From: Adiantum capillus-veneris
Lineage: Eukaryota; Streptophyta; Polypodiopsida; Polypodiales; Pteridaceae
DNA: 64,000 bases
NCBI GenBank assembly: GCA_014529385.2
Contig: CM043969.1
Span: forward strand, 75,002,676 to 75,066,675
Reading direction: 5' to 3'
Part shown: piece by piece, positions 10,320 to 21,522 of the stretch
Layout: the number at the start of each line of letters is the position of its first letter
Numbering within the stretch: the first letter of the stretch is position 1
Made by a program: the position numbers and the translations under genes
Notes under the pieces: generated by a model
The model's database searches: none
What the model saw: only the letters and a program-made list of their open reading frames with translations
What the model was told of the DNA's origin: nothing

Positions 10320-11014
10320 GCTGACGAGGTCATTCGTGAGGGCCTAGAGGCAGAGAGCCTAGAGGCCCGAGGGACGGATAGATATATAATTGCGTACGCA
10401 TCTGTGATTCTGTTTATTTTATACATTAGTGGACATCGGACAAGTCCCGACATCTGACCAAAAAGGTTGGTAGCCATGGCTGGCCCCATTCTCAAATCCA
10501 TTGGGTTCAGATGGAATTTGGAAAAGCCTGTTACAGTCCCTTGAACCTTCTTTCAAGTTCTTTGGCTTTTGTCCCTCTTAAAACGACCGTTCAAACGAAG
10601 CCATTTCTTTCCCTGTGAAAACTACCATTCAGGCCAAAGTTCAAACTTCAAACCATTTCTGTCTCCGTTACACTTGGCTACCATTCAAACCAAACCATGG
10701 AGCACTTCACTGAGAAATAGCAAGGAGGAGGAAGAGACGCATTCCGGCCCCCGGGCCCGGCTCCGCCTTTGATAAGAGCTGAGGCTTGGAGAAAGTGAAG
10801 GCCCGGTCTCCCAGGTTTTGCCTTCTCCCGCTACAGTTTTAACTTTTTTCTTTTTCAGTGTACATGAGTGAAGAACGGCACAATGGAAAGTTGATCGGTA
10901 TTTGGAAAGATACCATATTCCTCCACTGTCCACATGAGGCCTCTTTACAAATAGCCGAGCATGCAAAAGCCACTCCAAAAGCTGTTGCATACGACATTGG
11001 CTGTCTTGTCATGT

Positions 11015-11059
<45 letters not shown>

Positions 11060-11414
11060 GGGGGGAGAGAGAGAGAGGCCTTTGTGCACAGTTTTAGTTT
11101 ACACAGAAGCTCACACTTTCCTACATGAAAGAGAGAGAGAGGGAGGGAGAGAGGAGTCTTGTTCAGCCCGTGTGATATGGTAGAATGTTGCGTTAAGCTA
11201 CTGTGATTGGTAGCATTTCCTGTTCCACTGAGCTAAATAAAGCGTAGAGAAGACTGCAAGCTATGGATGCCAAGGTCTGATGAGAGAGTGGAGGGCAGGC
11301 AAAGCGAGCTCAAAGTAGATGATTGCAATTGAAGTGGGGTGTATGCGCTTGCAGACTGTGGACAGGAAGGAGGAGCTGGATGAGCTTGAAGAGACATATT
11401 AAGGGGGAGTTGGC
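10320..11414 (+). promoter_or_regulatory. upstream region and probable 5' UTR of the MCTP gene
   Basis: There is no convincing ORF. The last 400 bases contain (TG)n at about 11,010-11,038, then GA-rich tracts at 11,038-11,077 and 11,129-11,151. Such GA/CT tracts are common near plant promoters and 5' UTRs. No transcription start can be fixed by reading. Confidence 0.4.
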
Positions 11415-14400
11415 ATGGGAGTTCGGAAGCTTGTGGTGGAGGTGGTGGAGGGGCGCAATCTTATGCCAAAAGATGGGCAGGGCTCATCAAGTGCGTATGT
11501 ACAGGTCGATTTTGAAGGACGGCGTCAACGCTCTCAAACCAAAGCTAAGCAGCTCAATCCTGTTTGGAATGAAATCTTTGAATTCGAAGTTTTGAATCCA
11601 GCTGATATGCCAGATGAGTGTTTGGAGCTTAATGTATACAATGACAAGCACCTTAAGCGAAGCAAGTTCCTTGGTCGGATTTGCATCTGTGGTTCCTCGT
11701 TTGCCAAGAAAGGCGAAGAGCAGCTTCAGTTCTTACAGCTCGAGAAAAAGGGGTTGTTTTCTTCCATCAAGGGAGAGCTTGGTGTGAAAGTTTATTATTA
11801 TGACGAGCAACCCAAGCCACAACCTGAGCCCGAGAAAAAAGCTGAAGAAAAGCCTGCTGAAGCTTCTGTTCCTGCAGAGAATCCAAAAGGGGAGGAGAAA
11901 ACAGAGGAAGTGAAGAAGACAGAACAGAAGAAAGATGAAAAGCAGGAGGAAAATAAGGTACAGAAGACAGAGGAGAAGCAAGAGGAAAAGAAAGATAAGG
12001 AAGGAAAGAAAGAAGAGAAGGCAGAGGAAAAGAAGGAAGAGAAGGCGGAGGAGAAAAAGGAAGAGAAGGCGGAGGAGAGAAAGGAAGAGAAGAAAGAGAA
12101 GAAAAAGGAGGAGGTTGCTGCTGCTGTGGGTAAGAAAGATGAACAGAAAGAAAGCAAGGCAAAGGAGGACAGGAAGGAAGAGAAGAAAACAGAGAATAAA
12201 GAAGTTAAGAAAGAACAGGTTAAGGGACATAATCAAGAAGACAGAGAGAAACATCCCCCTATGCCTGCACCTGGTCCTGATCCAGCAGATTACTCATTGA
12301 AAGATACGAATCCTCCCCTCGGAGGCATCCATGGAGAGAAAATATGCACCTATGATCTGGTGGAGAAAATGCAGTACTTGTATGTGAGGGTGGTGAAGGC
12401 AAGGGGATTAGCAGTGAAGGATGTGACGGGAAGCTCTGATCCTTATGTCAAGCTCATCATTGGAAGCAAAAGCATTCAAACACCGATTGTTCCAAAGAGC
12501 CTTAATCCAGAATGGAACTTGGTATTTGCATTTGGGAAAGATGTTCTACATGGCCCTGTCCTTAAGATCACAGTCTGGGATCAAGACCTTGCAAAGAAAG
12601 ATGATTTTTTAGGTGCTGTGTGGTTTGATCTTCAGGAAATACCTGTGAGAGTTCCTCCTGATAGCCCCCTTGCCCCTCAGTGGTATCGACTAGAAGAAGT
12701 CCGAGGTCAAGGCAAAGTGCAGGGAGACATTATGCTCTCCGTTTGGATGGGGACGCAAGCTGATGAAGCTTTTTCTGAGGCATGGATTTCCGACACGGGG
12801 GGTTTTGCACACAATCGTTCTAAGGTTTACCTTTCCCCTAAGCTTTGGTATTTCAGAGTGAATGTTATTGAGGCCCAAGATTTACACCTGGGTGAGAAGT
12901 TGCGGTATCCGGAGATAAGTGTGAGAGTGCAATTGGGGTATCAAGTGATGAAGACTAGGGTGGCCAGAAATAGGAACACGTCTAGTCCGTTTTGGAATGA
13001 GGATCTTTTGTTTGTGGCTGCTGAACCATTTAATGAGCAAATGCTGCTTACTGTTGAGGAGAAAGTTAACTCCAGTAAAGATGAAATAATTGGGCAGGCT
13101 AACATCAGCTTGATAACTGTGGAGAAGAGGTATGACCACAAACTAGTGGCATCTAGGTGGTTTGATCTAGAGAAGAGTGGAACAGCAAATGAAAGGTTTA
13201 GGGGTCGAATCCATCTGAGGCTGTGCTTTGATGGGGGATATCATGTTATTGATGAAGCCGCATATATGAGCTCTGACCACAGGCCTACTGCCAAACAGCT
13301 ATGGAAGAAACCCTTGGGAGTCCTTGAAATTGGGATCCTTGGTGCCCAAAGTCTGCTGCCAATGAAGACAAAAGATGGCAGGGGATCCATTGATGCTTAC
13401 TGTGTTGCCAAGTATGGGCTAAAGTGGGTTCGTACGCGCACTGTTATGGATAGTTTCCAGCCTCGATGGAATGAGCAATACACATGGGAGGTCTATGACC
13501 CATGCACAGTGCTTACAGTGGGTGTGTTTGACAATTCACACATGCAACAGGCTGAGAAGGGGAGCAGCAAAGACGTTTGCATAGGGAAGGTCAGGATACG
13601 CTTATCTACATTGGAAGCCTTTCGTGTGTACACGAACTCCTATCCCCTTCTTGTGTTGCACCCATCTGGTGCCAAGAGAATGGGAGAGTTGGAACTTGCT
13701 GTAAGGTTTTCTGTGACTTCTACCTTCAGCGTTATGCATGCTTACACACAGCCTTTGCTACCTAAGATGCATTATCTATACCCACTTACCATTTCGCAGC
13801 AGGATCATCTTCGACAGATAGCCATGAAAATGGTGGCATCAAGATTGGCTCGCTCAGAGCCACCGCTTAAGCAGGAAGTCGTCAGGTTCATGTTGGATAC
13901 CAACTCAAGCTTTTGGAGCTTAAGGCGTACCAAGGCCAATTGGTACAGAATTATGTCTGTCCTGTCACCTATAGTCGCGGTAGCTCGGTGGCTAGATGAT
14001 GTCTGCCAATGGCGTCAACCACTTACTAGTGTGCTTGTGCATGTGCTTTTTCTCATACTTGTTTGGTTTCCGGAGCTCATTTTGCCAACAGTTTTTCTTT
14101 ATATGTTTCTCATTGGTGCATGGCATTACCGTTTTCGTCCACGCTCTCCTTCCCATATGGATGCTCGTATATCGCACGCAAATGCAGTCTCTCCTGATGA
14201 GTTAGATGAGGAGTTTGATACTGTCCCCAGCTCCAAGCCTCCAGATATTATTAAGGTAAGGTATGAACGACTTCGTGCCCTCGCAGGAAAAATACAAAGT
14301 GTTCTTGGGGACATTGCCTCTCAAGGTGAACGGGTGCAGGCCCTCTTGAGCTGGCGGGATCCTCGTGCAACCACTATTTTCATTGTGTTTTGCCTTGTAG

Positions 14401-14552
14401 TTGCTGGTTTTCTGTACGTGCTTCCATTTCATGTAGCTGCTGTCCTCATTGGTCTTTACCTTCTTCGGCATCCACGTTTTCGACATCGGCATCCTCCAGT
14501 AACACTAAACTTTTTTCGTCGCCTTCCTTCTTTGTCTGACAGGATATTGTGA
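11415..14552 (+). CDS. MCTP family protein (multiple C2 domains and transmembrane region), QUIRKY-like
   Basis: An intact intronless frame of 1045 residues, the usual size for plant MCTPs. C2A spans about residues 1-125; a very charged Lys/Glu linker 131-285; C2B about 318-445 (SSDPYVKLIIG, WDQDLAKKDDFLG, with acidic residues suited to calcium binding); C2C about 477-625; C2D about 633-780. The C-terminal phosphoribosyltransferase_C region has two hydrophobic hairpins, about 869-903 and 986-1016, ending PSLSDRIL. In C2A the SDPY motif is SSAY, so it probably does not bind calcium the same way. Plant MCTPs anchor in the ER, tether it to the plasma membrane and act at plasmodesmata. The start MGVRKLVVEVVEGRNL is the canonical MCTP opening. 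This is the only intact host gene in the window. Confidence 0.95.
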   Translation: MGVRKLVVEVVEGRNLMPKDGQGSSSAYVQVDFEGRRQRSQTKAKQLNPVWNEIFEFEVLNPADMPDECLELNVYNDKHLKRSKFLGRICICGSSFAKKGEEQLQFLQLEKKGLFSSIKGELGVKVYYYDEQPKPQPEPEKKAEEKPAEASVPAENPKGEEKTEEVKKTEQKKDEKQEENKVQKTEEKQEEKKDKEGKKEEKAEEKKEEKAEEKKEEKAEERKEEKKEKKKEEVAAAVGKKDEQKESKAKEDRKEEKKTENKEVKKEQVKGHNQEDREKHPPMPAPGPDPADYSLKDTNPPLGGIHGEKICTYDLVEKMQYLYVRVVKARGLAVKDVTGSSDPYVKLIIGSKSIQTPIVPKSLNPEWNLVFAFGKDVLHGPVLKITVWDQDLAKKDDFLGAVWFDLQEIPVRVPPDSPLAPQWYRLEEVRGQGKVQGDIMLSVWMGTQADEAFSEAWISDTGGFAHNRSKVYLSPKLWYFRVNVIEAQDLHLGEKLRYPEISVRVQLGYQVMKTRVARNRNTSSPFWNEDLLFVAAEPFNEQMLLTVEEKVNSSKDEIIGQANISLITVEKRYDHKLVASRWFDLEKSGTANERFRGRIHLRLCFDGGYHVIDEAAYMSSDHRPTAKQLWKKPLGVLEIGILGAQSLLPMKTKDGRGSIDAYCVAKYGLKWVRTRTVMDSFQPRWNEQYTWEVYDPCTVLTVGVFDNSHMQQAEKGSSKDVCIGKVRIRLSTLEAFRVYTNSYPLLVLHPSGAKRMGELELAVRFSVTSTFSVMHAYTQPLLPKMHYLYPLTISQQDHLRQIAMKMVASRLARSEPPLKQEVVRFMLDTNSSFWSLRRTKANWYRIMSVLSPIVAVARWLDDVCQWRQPLTSVLVHVLFLILVWFPELILPTVFLYMFLIGAWHYRFRPRSPSHMDARISHANAVSPDELDEEFDTVPSSKPPDIIKVRYERLRALAGKIQSVLGDIASQGERVQALLSWRDPRATTIFIVFCLVVAGFLYVLPFHVAAVLIGLYLLRHPRFRHRHPPVTLNFFRRLPSLSDRIL
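11829..12220 (+). repeat. purine-rich Lys/Glu-coding tract inside the MCTP gene
   Basis: A nearly pure A/G coding tract contains imperfect 15-24 bp repeats (codons for the EEKKEEKAEEKKEEKAEE pattern at residues 200-220). It is a likely site of length change between alleles. The long antisense frames here follow from the composition. Confidence 0.85.
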
Positions 14553-15115
14553 TTTTGCTCATGTTTTGACATGAGCCTTTTGTGGGCAGGGTCACTTGTA
14601 AATACTGCTTGTTGACCCCTCTTTGAGCTTGGAAGCAAAAAAGCTACACGGAATTTTACCACTGCTTTTTGTAAAGTTATGTGAATGCAGGCAAGAAATA
14701 ATGCACCTGCTTATGTAGCTTTACTTTTTAAATCTCCAAACCTAGCAGTGGGTTCATACTCAAGCTATTAATTTAGCCACAATGGGTTCATATTTCACGG
14801 AGCCAGATTGGCCTCTTTCTGACTCTCAGTACATGTTTGCAGAAGTATATAATATATATTTTCAGTTTTTATTACTCATGTAGGTTGTATGGAAGGAGTC
14901 TCAGTGTTGTTAACTGGTTGATTGATCCCTTGTAGCTCACATTTTCCCTTAGTGCTTTCTCAGACACACAGGTACAGGTTTATTGATCCCTTGTAGTTTG
15001 CTTAGTCCTTAACTGATATGTATCAGTGTGATACATTTGCTACAAAACGCCACCATTGTAATGTTTGTTTTTGGTCCCATGGGGGTCATATCTGACCTCC
15101 GTGGACAATAATTCA
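14553..15115 (+). other. probable 3' UTR and downstream flank of the MCTP gene
   Basis: No coding potential is seen. AT-rich stretches such as ATATAATATATATT (about 14,848) occur, but no single polyadenylation site stands out. Confidence 0.4.
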
Positions 15116-15253
15116 ATCTCTCTCTCTCTCTCTCATTTGAGTTAAAAGCCATGCAAAGATTTTGAGTCACAATAATAAGCGTGACATGAACTTTGATGTT
15201 GTGACATGAACTTTGTGGTGATCGACTCAAAATCTTTGCATGGCTTTTATCTC

Positions 15254-15292
<39 letters not shown>
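15116..15292. repeat. imperfect inverted repeat with (CT)n and (GA)n arms
   Basis: The left arm (15,116-15,168) and right arm (15,224-15,292) pair through a CT run with a GA run, then CATTTGAG with CTCAAATG, then AAAAGCCATGCAAAGATTTT with its complement. The 55-base loop carries GTGACATGAACTTTG twice. The right arm is also the left boundary of the duplicated block repeated at 26.6 kb. Confidence 0.85.
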
Positions 15293-15294
<2 letters not shown>

Positions 15295-17730
15295 GGTGGG
15301 ATTGTGTACGCTTCCCTTTTTCAATCAAAGTTCCTTCTATCCGAGTCGAGCGTGCTAAACTGACCACCACAAATAAGAGCAAGTGATCTTTAGTACATTC
15401 TATAAACTGATAATTTACTACCATGCAGAAAAGGTGGTGGTTGGTCCATGGCAAGGAGGCTGAACAAATGCTACCAGCATGGTCTTAGGAGGACTAGTAG
15501 ATTGAGAATTCAAGACTATGTCAATAGAGATTTGCTTGTTGCTCATGTTGGTTGTGTATGTGCAAGGGCTTTCGGTAGAAGGTCAATGCTCGTCATCTTG
15601 TCTTCCTCATCCATACGGTAAAGGAGCCAGTTGTAACACATGTGCCTTTTAAAAAGTCATGCAGGCCCCAATTTAGAGACGAAAATTTGGAATATGTTAG
15701 GAATCTTGCTTATGTGTCAACTTGTGATTTGTTGAAAACTATACCATTACTGGGCGTTGGGTGTTTCTAACCCCTAAAAGACCTCCAAATTTAAACTTTC
15801 TCAAATGATTGCCCAAATTAAATCAGAAAAATATCAAACTTGGTATTACCTAATCCGCCTTTGCATGAGGAATCTCATGCAAATTTCAAAATTCAAATTT
15901 GATCAAATTTGCAAAATCCCACCCAAAATTACACTTTTTTTCTTGAGTGTCTCTAAACTGGCTCCTTTACCCTAGGTACATGGATGTACACGAGTTTTGA
16001 GTGCACAAGCTCTTTTTTTTTATTATAAAACAAGCCATTTGAAGCCTCAACTAGTTTTACGGGATTGTACCCACTCACCCACACCCTCATGGCTCAAGGG
16101 TTGAACCATAGTGGGTGCGCTTAAAGCCCTCACCTTACCACTAGGCCAACTTCGGTTCAATTGAGTGTACAAGCTCTTTATGTCTTTTATTTAGGCTTGA
16201 AAGGTGCATTGGAAGTCAATGCAATTTCATTTTCAATGAAAGTTTGGACTATTTTGCTTTGGTGTATCTCATTCAATAAAAACTGAAGTGCGCTTGATCA
16301 GAATAAGATAAAAGTTAGCATCTAATGCAGTGAGGATGGCGTCTTATGCTTGCTAATCTTTGAGAAGTAGTAACCCTTGTTGCCACATTGCTCCATCTTG
16401 GGGTGGCATGCCACAAGTTATTTTTCATGAGGTAGCATGTCAGCTTGATTTTGTGTTTTGAGAGCCTATCCCTTGAACTTGTCTAGGGATTCCTTGTGCA
16501 TAGTGTATTAAGTACATGAGTCTATGAGGGAAAGGTCTTACCTCCATTGATTTGAGCCAGTGTTTCTATTCCATTTTTCAGCTCAAAGATTAGTGTATCA
16601 TCATTGTGTTTAATGATCTAAACGCACATTCCTCCATTGGGTATAAGAGATACACTTCGTGGGAAGCCAGTGTCAAATATATACCGTTATGGAAGCTCAA
16701 TGGGATGAGGTATGTATGACCAGAGAGAAGGATAACAAGAAAAATTACAAGCCCTTGCAATAAGAAATTGATGTTAATTGGTAGCATTAGCTAAACGAGG
16801 AGGATTGTTTACCGTCTGGTTTTGAGCTGATTGTCAAGCATGACTTTGAATCATAAAATTTGGTACGCAAGTTGGGCCTATAGGGTTGCACATCTGTGCC
16901 ATAGGGTTTGATATAGTCAGGTTATTATACTTGGAAAGGTCACTCCACAGTGGTTGTGGATTTCTATAGAGCTCGATAGGAGGGTTTGTCAAAAACCTTC
17001 TATATAGAGAGAGGGAACCCTTAAAACTCTGCCTATTCTCAGGTCAAATTGTGATTGAGCTACATAGATGGGCTTTGGAAGCTGAAGATAAAGGTCTTGG
17101 ATGCCATTAAGAATGACTAAAGGCTTAGTTAAGAGAATGTTGGTGATAGATAAACCACTTTGGTTTTGGCTTGTGGATGGGTGAGACTCAACAAACTTTC
17201 ACGAGTGATACAATGTGCACAAGGATATTGTTACCTTAGGGTAGTTCATACACGTGGAGAAAAGATTTAGGATAGAGGAGGTGAACACAAGTCTCGGAAT
17301 AGGCTGTGTGCTTAATCTTACACAAACTCTTGTCCAAACTCCTATAAAGCAACTGACCAAAGTCCAAATTAGAAGCATTGGGGGTAGAGTTGGATAGAGG
17401 AAAATATGCGCTCAAAAAGAGTTCTAAAAGGAAGAAGGGATGGCCAATCTGGTTGCTTGGATTTTATAATTATGTAACATGAAACCTCCCAACATTTTCT
17501 ATCTAAAACCAATAAGATCCTTGTTAAAACAATAGAAAATAAGGACCATATCTTTCAAACCATAAGGAGGCTAAGTAATGTACGTAGTGGCCATCTTTTC
17601 GCCACCCCTTTAAAGAAAAACTTTCTTTCATTGTAGATTGTATCTCCCTTTGGTTTTGCAATTGAAATTCTCTCCACTAGAGTTATTTTTTGTTAAAAAT
17701 TTTCCTCATTGAAACATTATTGCACAACTT
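15270..17730. repeat. non-PLE flank, duplicated copy A
   Basis: This block of about 2.46 kb reappears at 26,660-29,100 with only scattered differences. It holds no recognisable gene apart from the SINE; all frames are short. On its right it meets the same minus-strand PLE2 end in both copies. It therefore belongs to a segmental duplication that includes the PLE junction. Confidence 0.9.
16016..16160 (-). mobile_element. tRNA-derived SINE with target-site duplications, copy A
   Basis: On the minus strand it has an A box TGGCCTAGTGG (16,138-16,148), a B box GGTTCAACCC (16,098-16,107) about 30 bases on, and an A-rich tail. It is flanked by TTGAGTGCACAAGCTCTTT (15,997-16,015) and the same with one change (16,161-16,179), a 19-bp target-site duplication. 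The body is about 145 bp. The boxes are the internal RNA polymerase III promoter. A cognate LINE is not visible in the window. Confidence 0.8.
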
Positions 17731-18613
17731 TAAAAAAAACCAAGTATTCAAGCGTGCGAAACGATTCCATAAGATTAGGAAAATTATAGGTGCCAAAATG
17801 GGGGTAATCCAAAAATGGATGGTTGGAGAAGGGAGAGTACCACCAAACGCGTTTCGCTCTTATGAGCTCTTCAGTGTGGTGTTATAGAATGTGATGTATG
17901 AGAGGAGGAGGTAGGGGTTTATAAAGGGTGCTTGTAAGATTCTAAGGTTTAATGACTTCTTGGGGAACAACATTTTTTGGGAGGAGTGGTATTAAAGACC
18001 AAGTACTAGGGTACTGGGAGAGGAGTTAAGGTGATTAGGGTATGGATGTAAGTTAAAGGTAAGGTTTCATAGTACAATTTTTGGGAATGAGAGAGTGGGG
18101 TAAAAGTGTAAATAAGGGGGGGGTTTTGAGGTGAGGGGAAAGAATCATCATGAAAAGAAAGGAGAAAGGTTGTGTTATACAATGAAAGATTTTATTTGAA
18201 GAGGTTAACAGTAAGCTCAATATGGTTTTGACAAGGGTATAAAAAGTGTCCAAAGGGTATTTCAAAGGTATGTAGGTAAGGTGGAGGGGTTCAAGAGTAT
18301 CCCCAAAATATTGAGCTATAGATAGGATGGTGCAAGAGAAAAACTATAATTTTATAGGAAAAGATTATGCACGAAAAAGAGAAATTGGGAGAGACGAGAG
18401 AGGTTATAGCGTGTGGGGTTTATAAGTTGGATCGAGGGGTGTAAAGTATGTACCAGAAGGCTATGGATGTTGGGCCCTAAATTCCAACAAATAGTTGGTC
18501 TAGGGAGGTTGGAGAGATTAGCATCAAGTTGGCAAGCTTTAGAAATTGGATTGCTAATACATTCAAAGGGTAAAAGTTTTCTAGTGGTCGGTGTGAAGGG
18601 GATTTTGAACACA
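17731..18613 (-). mobile_element. PLE2 3' end, minus strand, copy A
   Basis: On the minus strand it reads the end of the RT thumb (FKIPFTPTTRKLLP, GPNIHSLLV), the 3' tail and a hammerhead ribozyme at 17,840-17,880. It stops in an A-rich stretch at about 17,731. Its upstream side is cut at 18,610-18,613, where it meets a plus-strand PLE2 copy head to head. The same end is present at about 29,105-29,975 and 32,890-33,860. Confidence 0.85.
17840..17880 (-). ncRNA. hammerhead ribozyme motif 4 (PLE2, minus)
   Basis: Complementary strand: core CTGAAGA (position 7 may be any base), stem II GCTC/GAGC with loop ATAA, then GAA and palindrome ACGCGT as stem III. Stem I (ACCACA with TGGTGG) needs a one-base bulge compared with motif 6. 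The core is intact and stem I is weakened. Confidence 0.75.
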
Positions 18614-19866
18614 TTAAAATCTCCAGTACCATCTCCCATACCCGTGCCATTATCCTTGACATTGAGTTCTTTAAAGGTACCCGCTTCACCTCCTCTGGCC
18701 TCTCGGACTCCTATTGTTTTCAAAAACCTTTGAATGCCTACAACTACATCCCGTGGATCTCATGGCACCCTACCTATCAAAAGGTCGCCTTCATCATCTC
18801 AGAACTCAAAAGATATATTATTCGGTAATCATCCATGAAGGGATACCTGTACCTCCGTACCCTTTTTTACCTACGCCTTCGGGCTAAGGGCTACCCGGCC
18901 AACTTTCTTCTAAAAGTTTTTTACAAAGTTTCTTACCTCAATCGCACCTCACTCCTCCTACCTTCGCACAAAAAAACAAAAAATCCACCCACTGTGTTTA
19001 AAATTCCCTTCACACCCACCACTAGAAAAATGCTACCCTCCCAAAGTATTAGCAATCCCATTTCTAAAGCCTGCCAACTCAATACCAATCTTTCCCACCT
19101 CCCTAGACCTACCATTTGTTGGACCTCCGGACCCAACATTCATAGCCTTTTGGTACATAGCCTACACCCCCCTTGATACTAATCCTTTTTCCCACAAGTT
19201 TTCTCTTTATGCCTTCCACACCACCCCTACCCCTCCGGCCTACTCTATTCGGTTCGTATACAATTTTCAGTTCTCAGTTTTCCTTCCACTTCTTTTGTTT
19301 ATCTTATACAACTCAAAAAATTCCGGAGACACTGGAACCCCCCTCCCCTAGTCTTACCTTTGGACTCGTCTTTTTTGCCACCTTCATGAAGTTCTAACCA
19401 CTTTAATTTTTGGCATCATCTAAAGTAGCCCCTCATTCTCACTACTACCCCACTTTAATTTTCGGCATCACCTGCAGCAGTAGCCCCTCATTCTCACTAC
19501 TACCCACTCTCTTATTCCCAAAAAAATCCAGTCTCAATTTGGTACCCTAGTACCTTGGATTTTGACCTACACTTTAATTTTTGGCATCACCTATCCAAGA
19601 AATTCCACTCTCAAATTGGTACCCTAGTACCTGGGATTTTGACCTACACCTTAACTCCTCTTAACTCCTCTCCTTGTACCTCGGTACTTAGTTTTAAATT
19701 CCACTTCCCTCCATGTACCCTGGTACTCAGTATTAAACTCCACCCCCCTCCATGTACCCTAGTACTCAGTCTTGAATTCTACTCCTCTCAAAAAATCTTA
19801 ACCAAGCACCCTTTATAAACCCCTACCCTCTCCCCCTTGCCTTACAAACACATTCTACCAACAACA
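18610..19866 (+). mobile_element. PLE2 5'-truncated copy, plus strand (first of a tandem)
   Basis: Starts inside the RT coding region (HIKISSTISHT) just after motif C and runs through the thumb (18,835-19,176) and 3' tail to ribozyme motif 2. It is nearly identical to 24,260-25,516. It stands upstream of, and in the same orientation as, the longer copy, like the tandem partial copies typical of Penelope-like elements. The in-frame TAA before the thumb is shared with the longer copy. Confidence 0.85.
19540..19800 (+). repeat. tandem repeats in the PLE2 3' tail
   Basis: Units of about 37 bp share CTCCATGTACCCTAGTACTC followed by AGT and an A/T-rich spacer. They precede the ribozyme by about 70 bases. 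The same array occurs at 25,185-25,440. Confidence 0.75.
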
Positions 19867-19907
19867 CCACCACTGATGAGCTCTTAAGAGCGAAACGTAT
19901 TTGGTGG
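19867..19907 (+). ncRNA. hammerhead ribozyme motif 2 (PLE2)
   Basis: Stem I CCACCA with TGGTGG (six pairs), core CTGATGA, stem II GCTC/GAGC with loop TTAA, GAA, and stem III ACGTAT where the second pair is lost (C and A). The core bases are all present. This copy would be less stable than motif 3. Confidence 0.85.
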
Positions 19908-21303
19908 TACTCACCCCTCTACTCCCCGCTCTATTATTACCAAGCTAATTTCGACATCCATCAATTTTTCTTCAATCCTATGGAGTCGTCTCGCACGCTT
20001 GAGTTATTTGTTATCTTTTGAAAAAAGTTTTGATTTTGAACACCATAAGCGTTGCATGACGCCAGCTTCCCTTCCTTCCTTCCTCCCCCCGGACCCGCTC
20101 CCGCCTTCAATAACTTGCAATTTTAATTACTTTAAATCCTTCTTGACTTTGCACCGCCACATTTTTATATGCCCACACCTTTAAAGCTTGCCTTTCTCTT
20201 TTTTGAACCAAACTTCGCTTTAAAAACCAAGCCTTTTTTGAACCAAACGTCCTTGATTAAATAACCAACCCTTTTTGTTGAGCCAAGCTTCCAAGCTTCC
20301 TTTTTAAAAAAATATCAAATCCTTTAGTTCCCAGCTCGGATAACAGGGCCTCTATTTTATTTTTCCACCTCTCTTCCAAGACTTGGGGAGTCCCGCCTAC
20401 ATCACGATGTGACTTCTCCATTTTACCTCGCCTAGGGCTAAGTACCCAGGTTTCCCTTACTGCAACCCCCGCACACTCCACAGTCGGAGCTCGACTTTGA
20501 CTATGGCTCTCATAGCTTTAACACTGTGCCTTTATCCACCTCCGTCTTCTACCTACATCAAACCCAACCTTTGCACCTCACGGCCTTACTGCAGCTCAAT
20601 CCTCAGCACCACACAAGCCCCGCAACACCTTCTCTGTCAAATCCTAACAAGCCTCAACACTTACCTCTTCCCCCCCCCCCCCCCCCCCTCCTCTTCTTGC
20701 TCGTCGCACTTACAACAATTCTGTGGCGCTTTCTAAAGCTCTCCCTACAGGCCGAGTGCACGGCATCACTTTCTTGTTACGAGTCTGTTTCCGAGGATTT
20801 AATCCAGCCGCTTCAAAATACCCCGCCTGGACTAAAGCACCTCTACCTATTGCGCTGGGCGTCAACGGCGGCTCTCGTCTGCAGCAACTGCAACCCGTGC
20901 AACTCACAGGCCTACTGCAGTTCAGTGCCAGCCCTGCACAAGCATCACTACACCTCCTCAGTCCCGCCCCTTCGAAGAGCAAACCTTTGCTTACTGCTCT
21001 ACCTGCCGATCCACGCTGAAGAACTCCTCTCCGACCCTGTCCGACTATCTATCCACCGCCGGTAGTTTCTCTTGGTAAACAGCATGGCCATCAACAATGG
21101 CAGCACTGCGCAGAGCCCAACGAGCGCAAGAAAGAAAAGGAGATGGAGTTGTCTGTGGGCCTCGGCTTAGAGCATTGCACAGTCAAGAAAAAATCCAAAA
21201 AACCCCACCTCCTTGTCATCGTGACAAGCCCTCAACCCTTGCAATTGGTGTTGGCGGACCCCTATGAACGTGTGTATGCAAGCTCACTTTCTCACACTGC
21301 TTA
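19908..21303 (+). other. PLE2 5' region (pLTR and leader)
   Basis: Bases 19,908-20,985 are repeated at 25,558-26,573 with few changes, including a C run (20,670-20,688 here). No conserved frame is apparent. The overlapping short frames here are Pro/Ser/Leu-rich and driven by composition. Confidence 0.6.
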
Positions 21304-21522
21304 TTGACGGGAGCATTATTTACTGCGTTCTCCCCATACATCAGCACATACAAACACCTACATTATAAGCCCTATTCATGCGCCCCTACTGTGCACTTGT
21401 TTTCTTCGATTTCACACCTAGCCCCGACACTGTTCACAGATCGTTTGTTTTACCCTTTCCCATCGACCTCCACATTCGGACGCCCTACCCTACAATCTTT
21501 GGGTTACCCTCTCTTTATTGTA

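Noticed and set aside
11733-12254. Long minus-strand frames rich in Leu, Phe and Ser opposite the MCTP linker
   Set aside because: They mirror the purine-rich Lys/Glu codons of the sense gene. Composition alone keeps the antisense frames open.
16098-16148. A functional tRNA gene on the minus strand
   Set aside because: A and B boxes are present, but there is no cloverleaf with acceptor stem, and the unit has a tail and target-site duplications, which fit a SINE.
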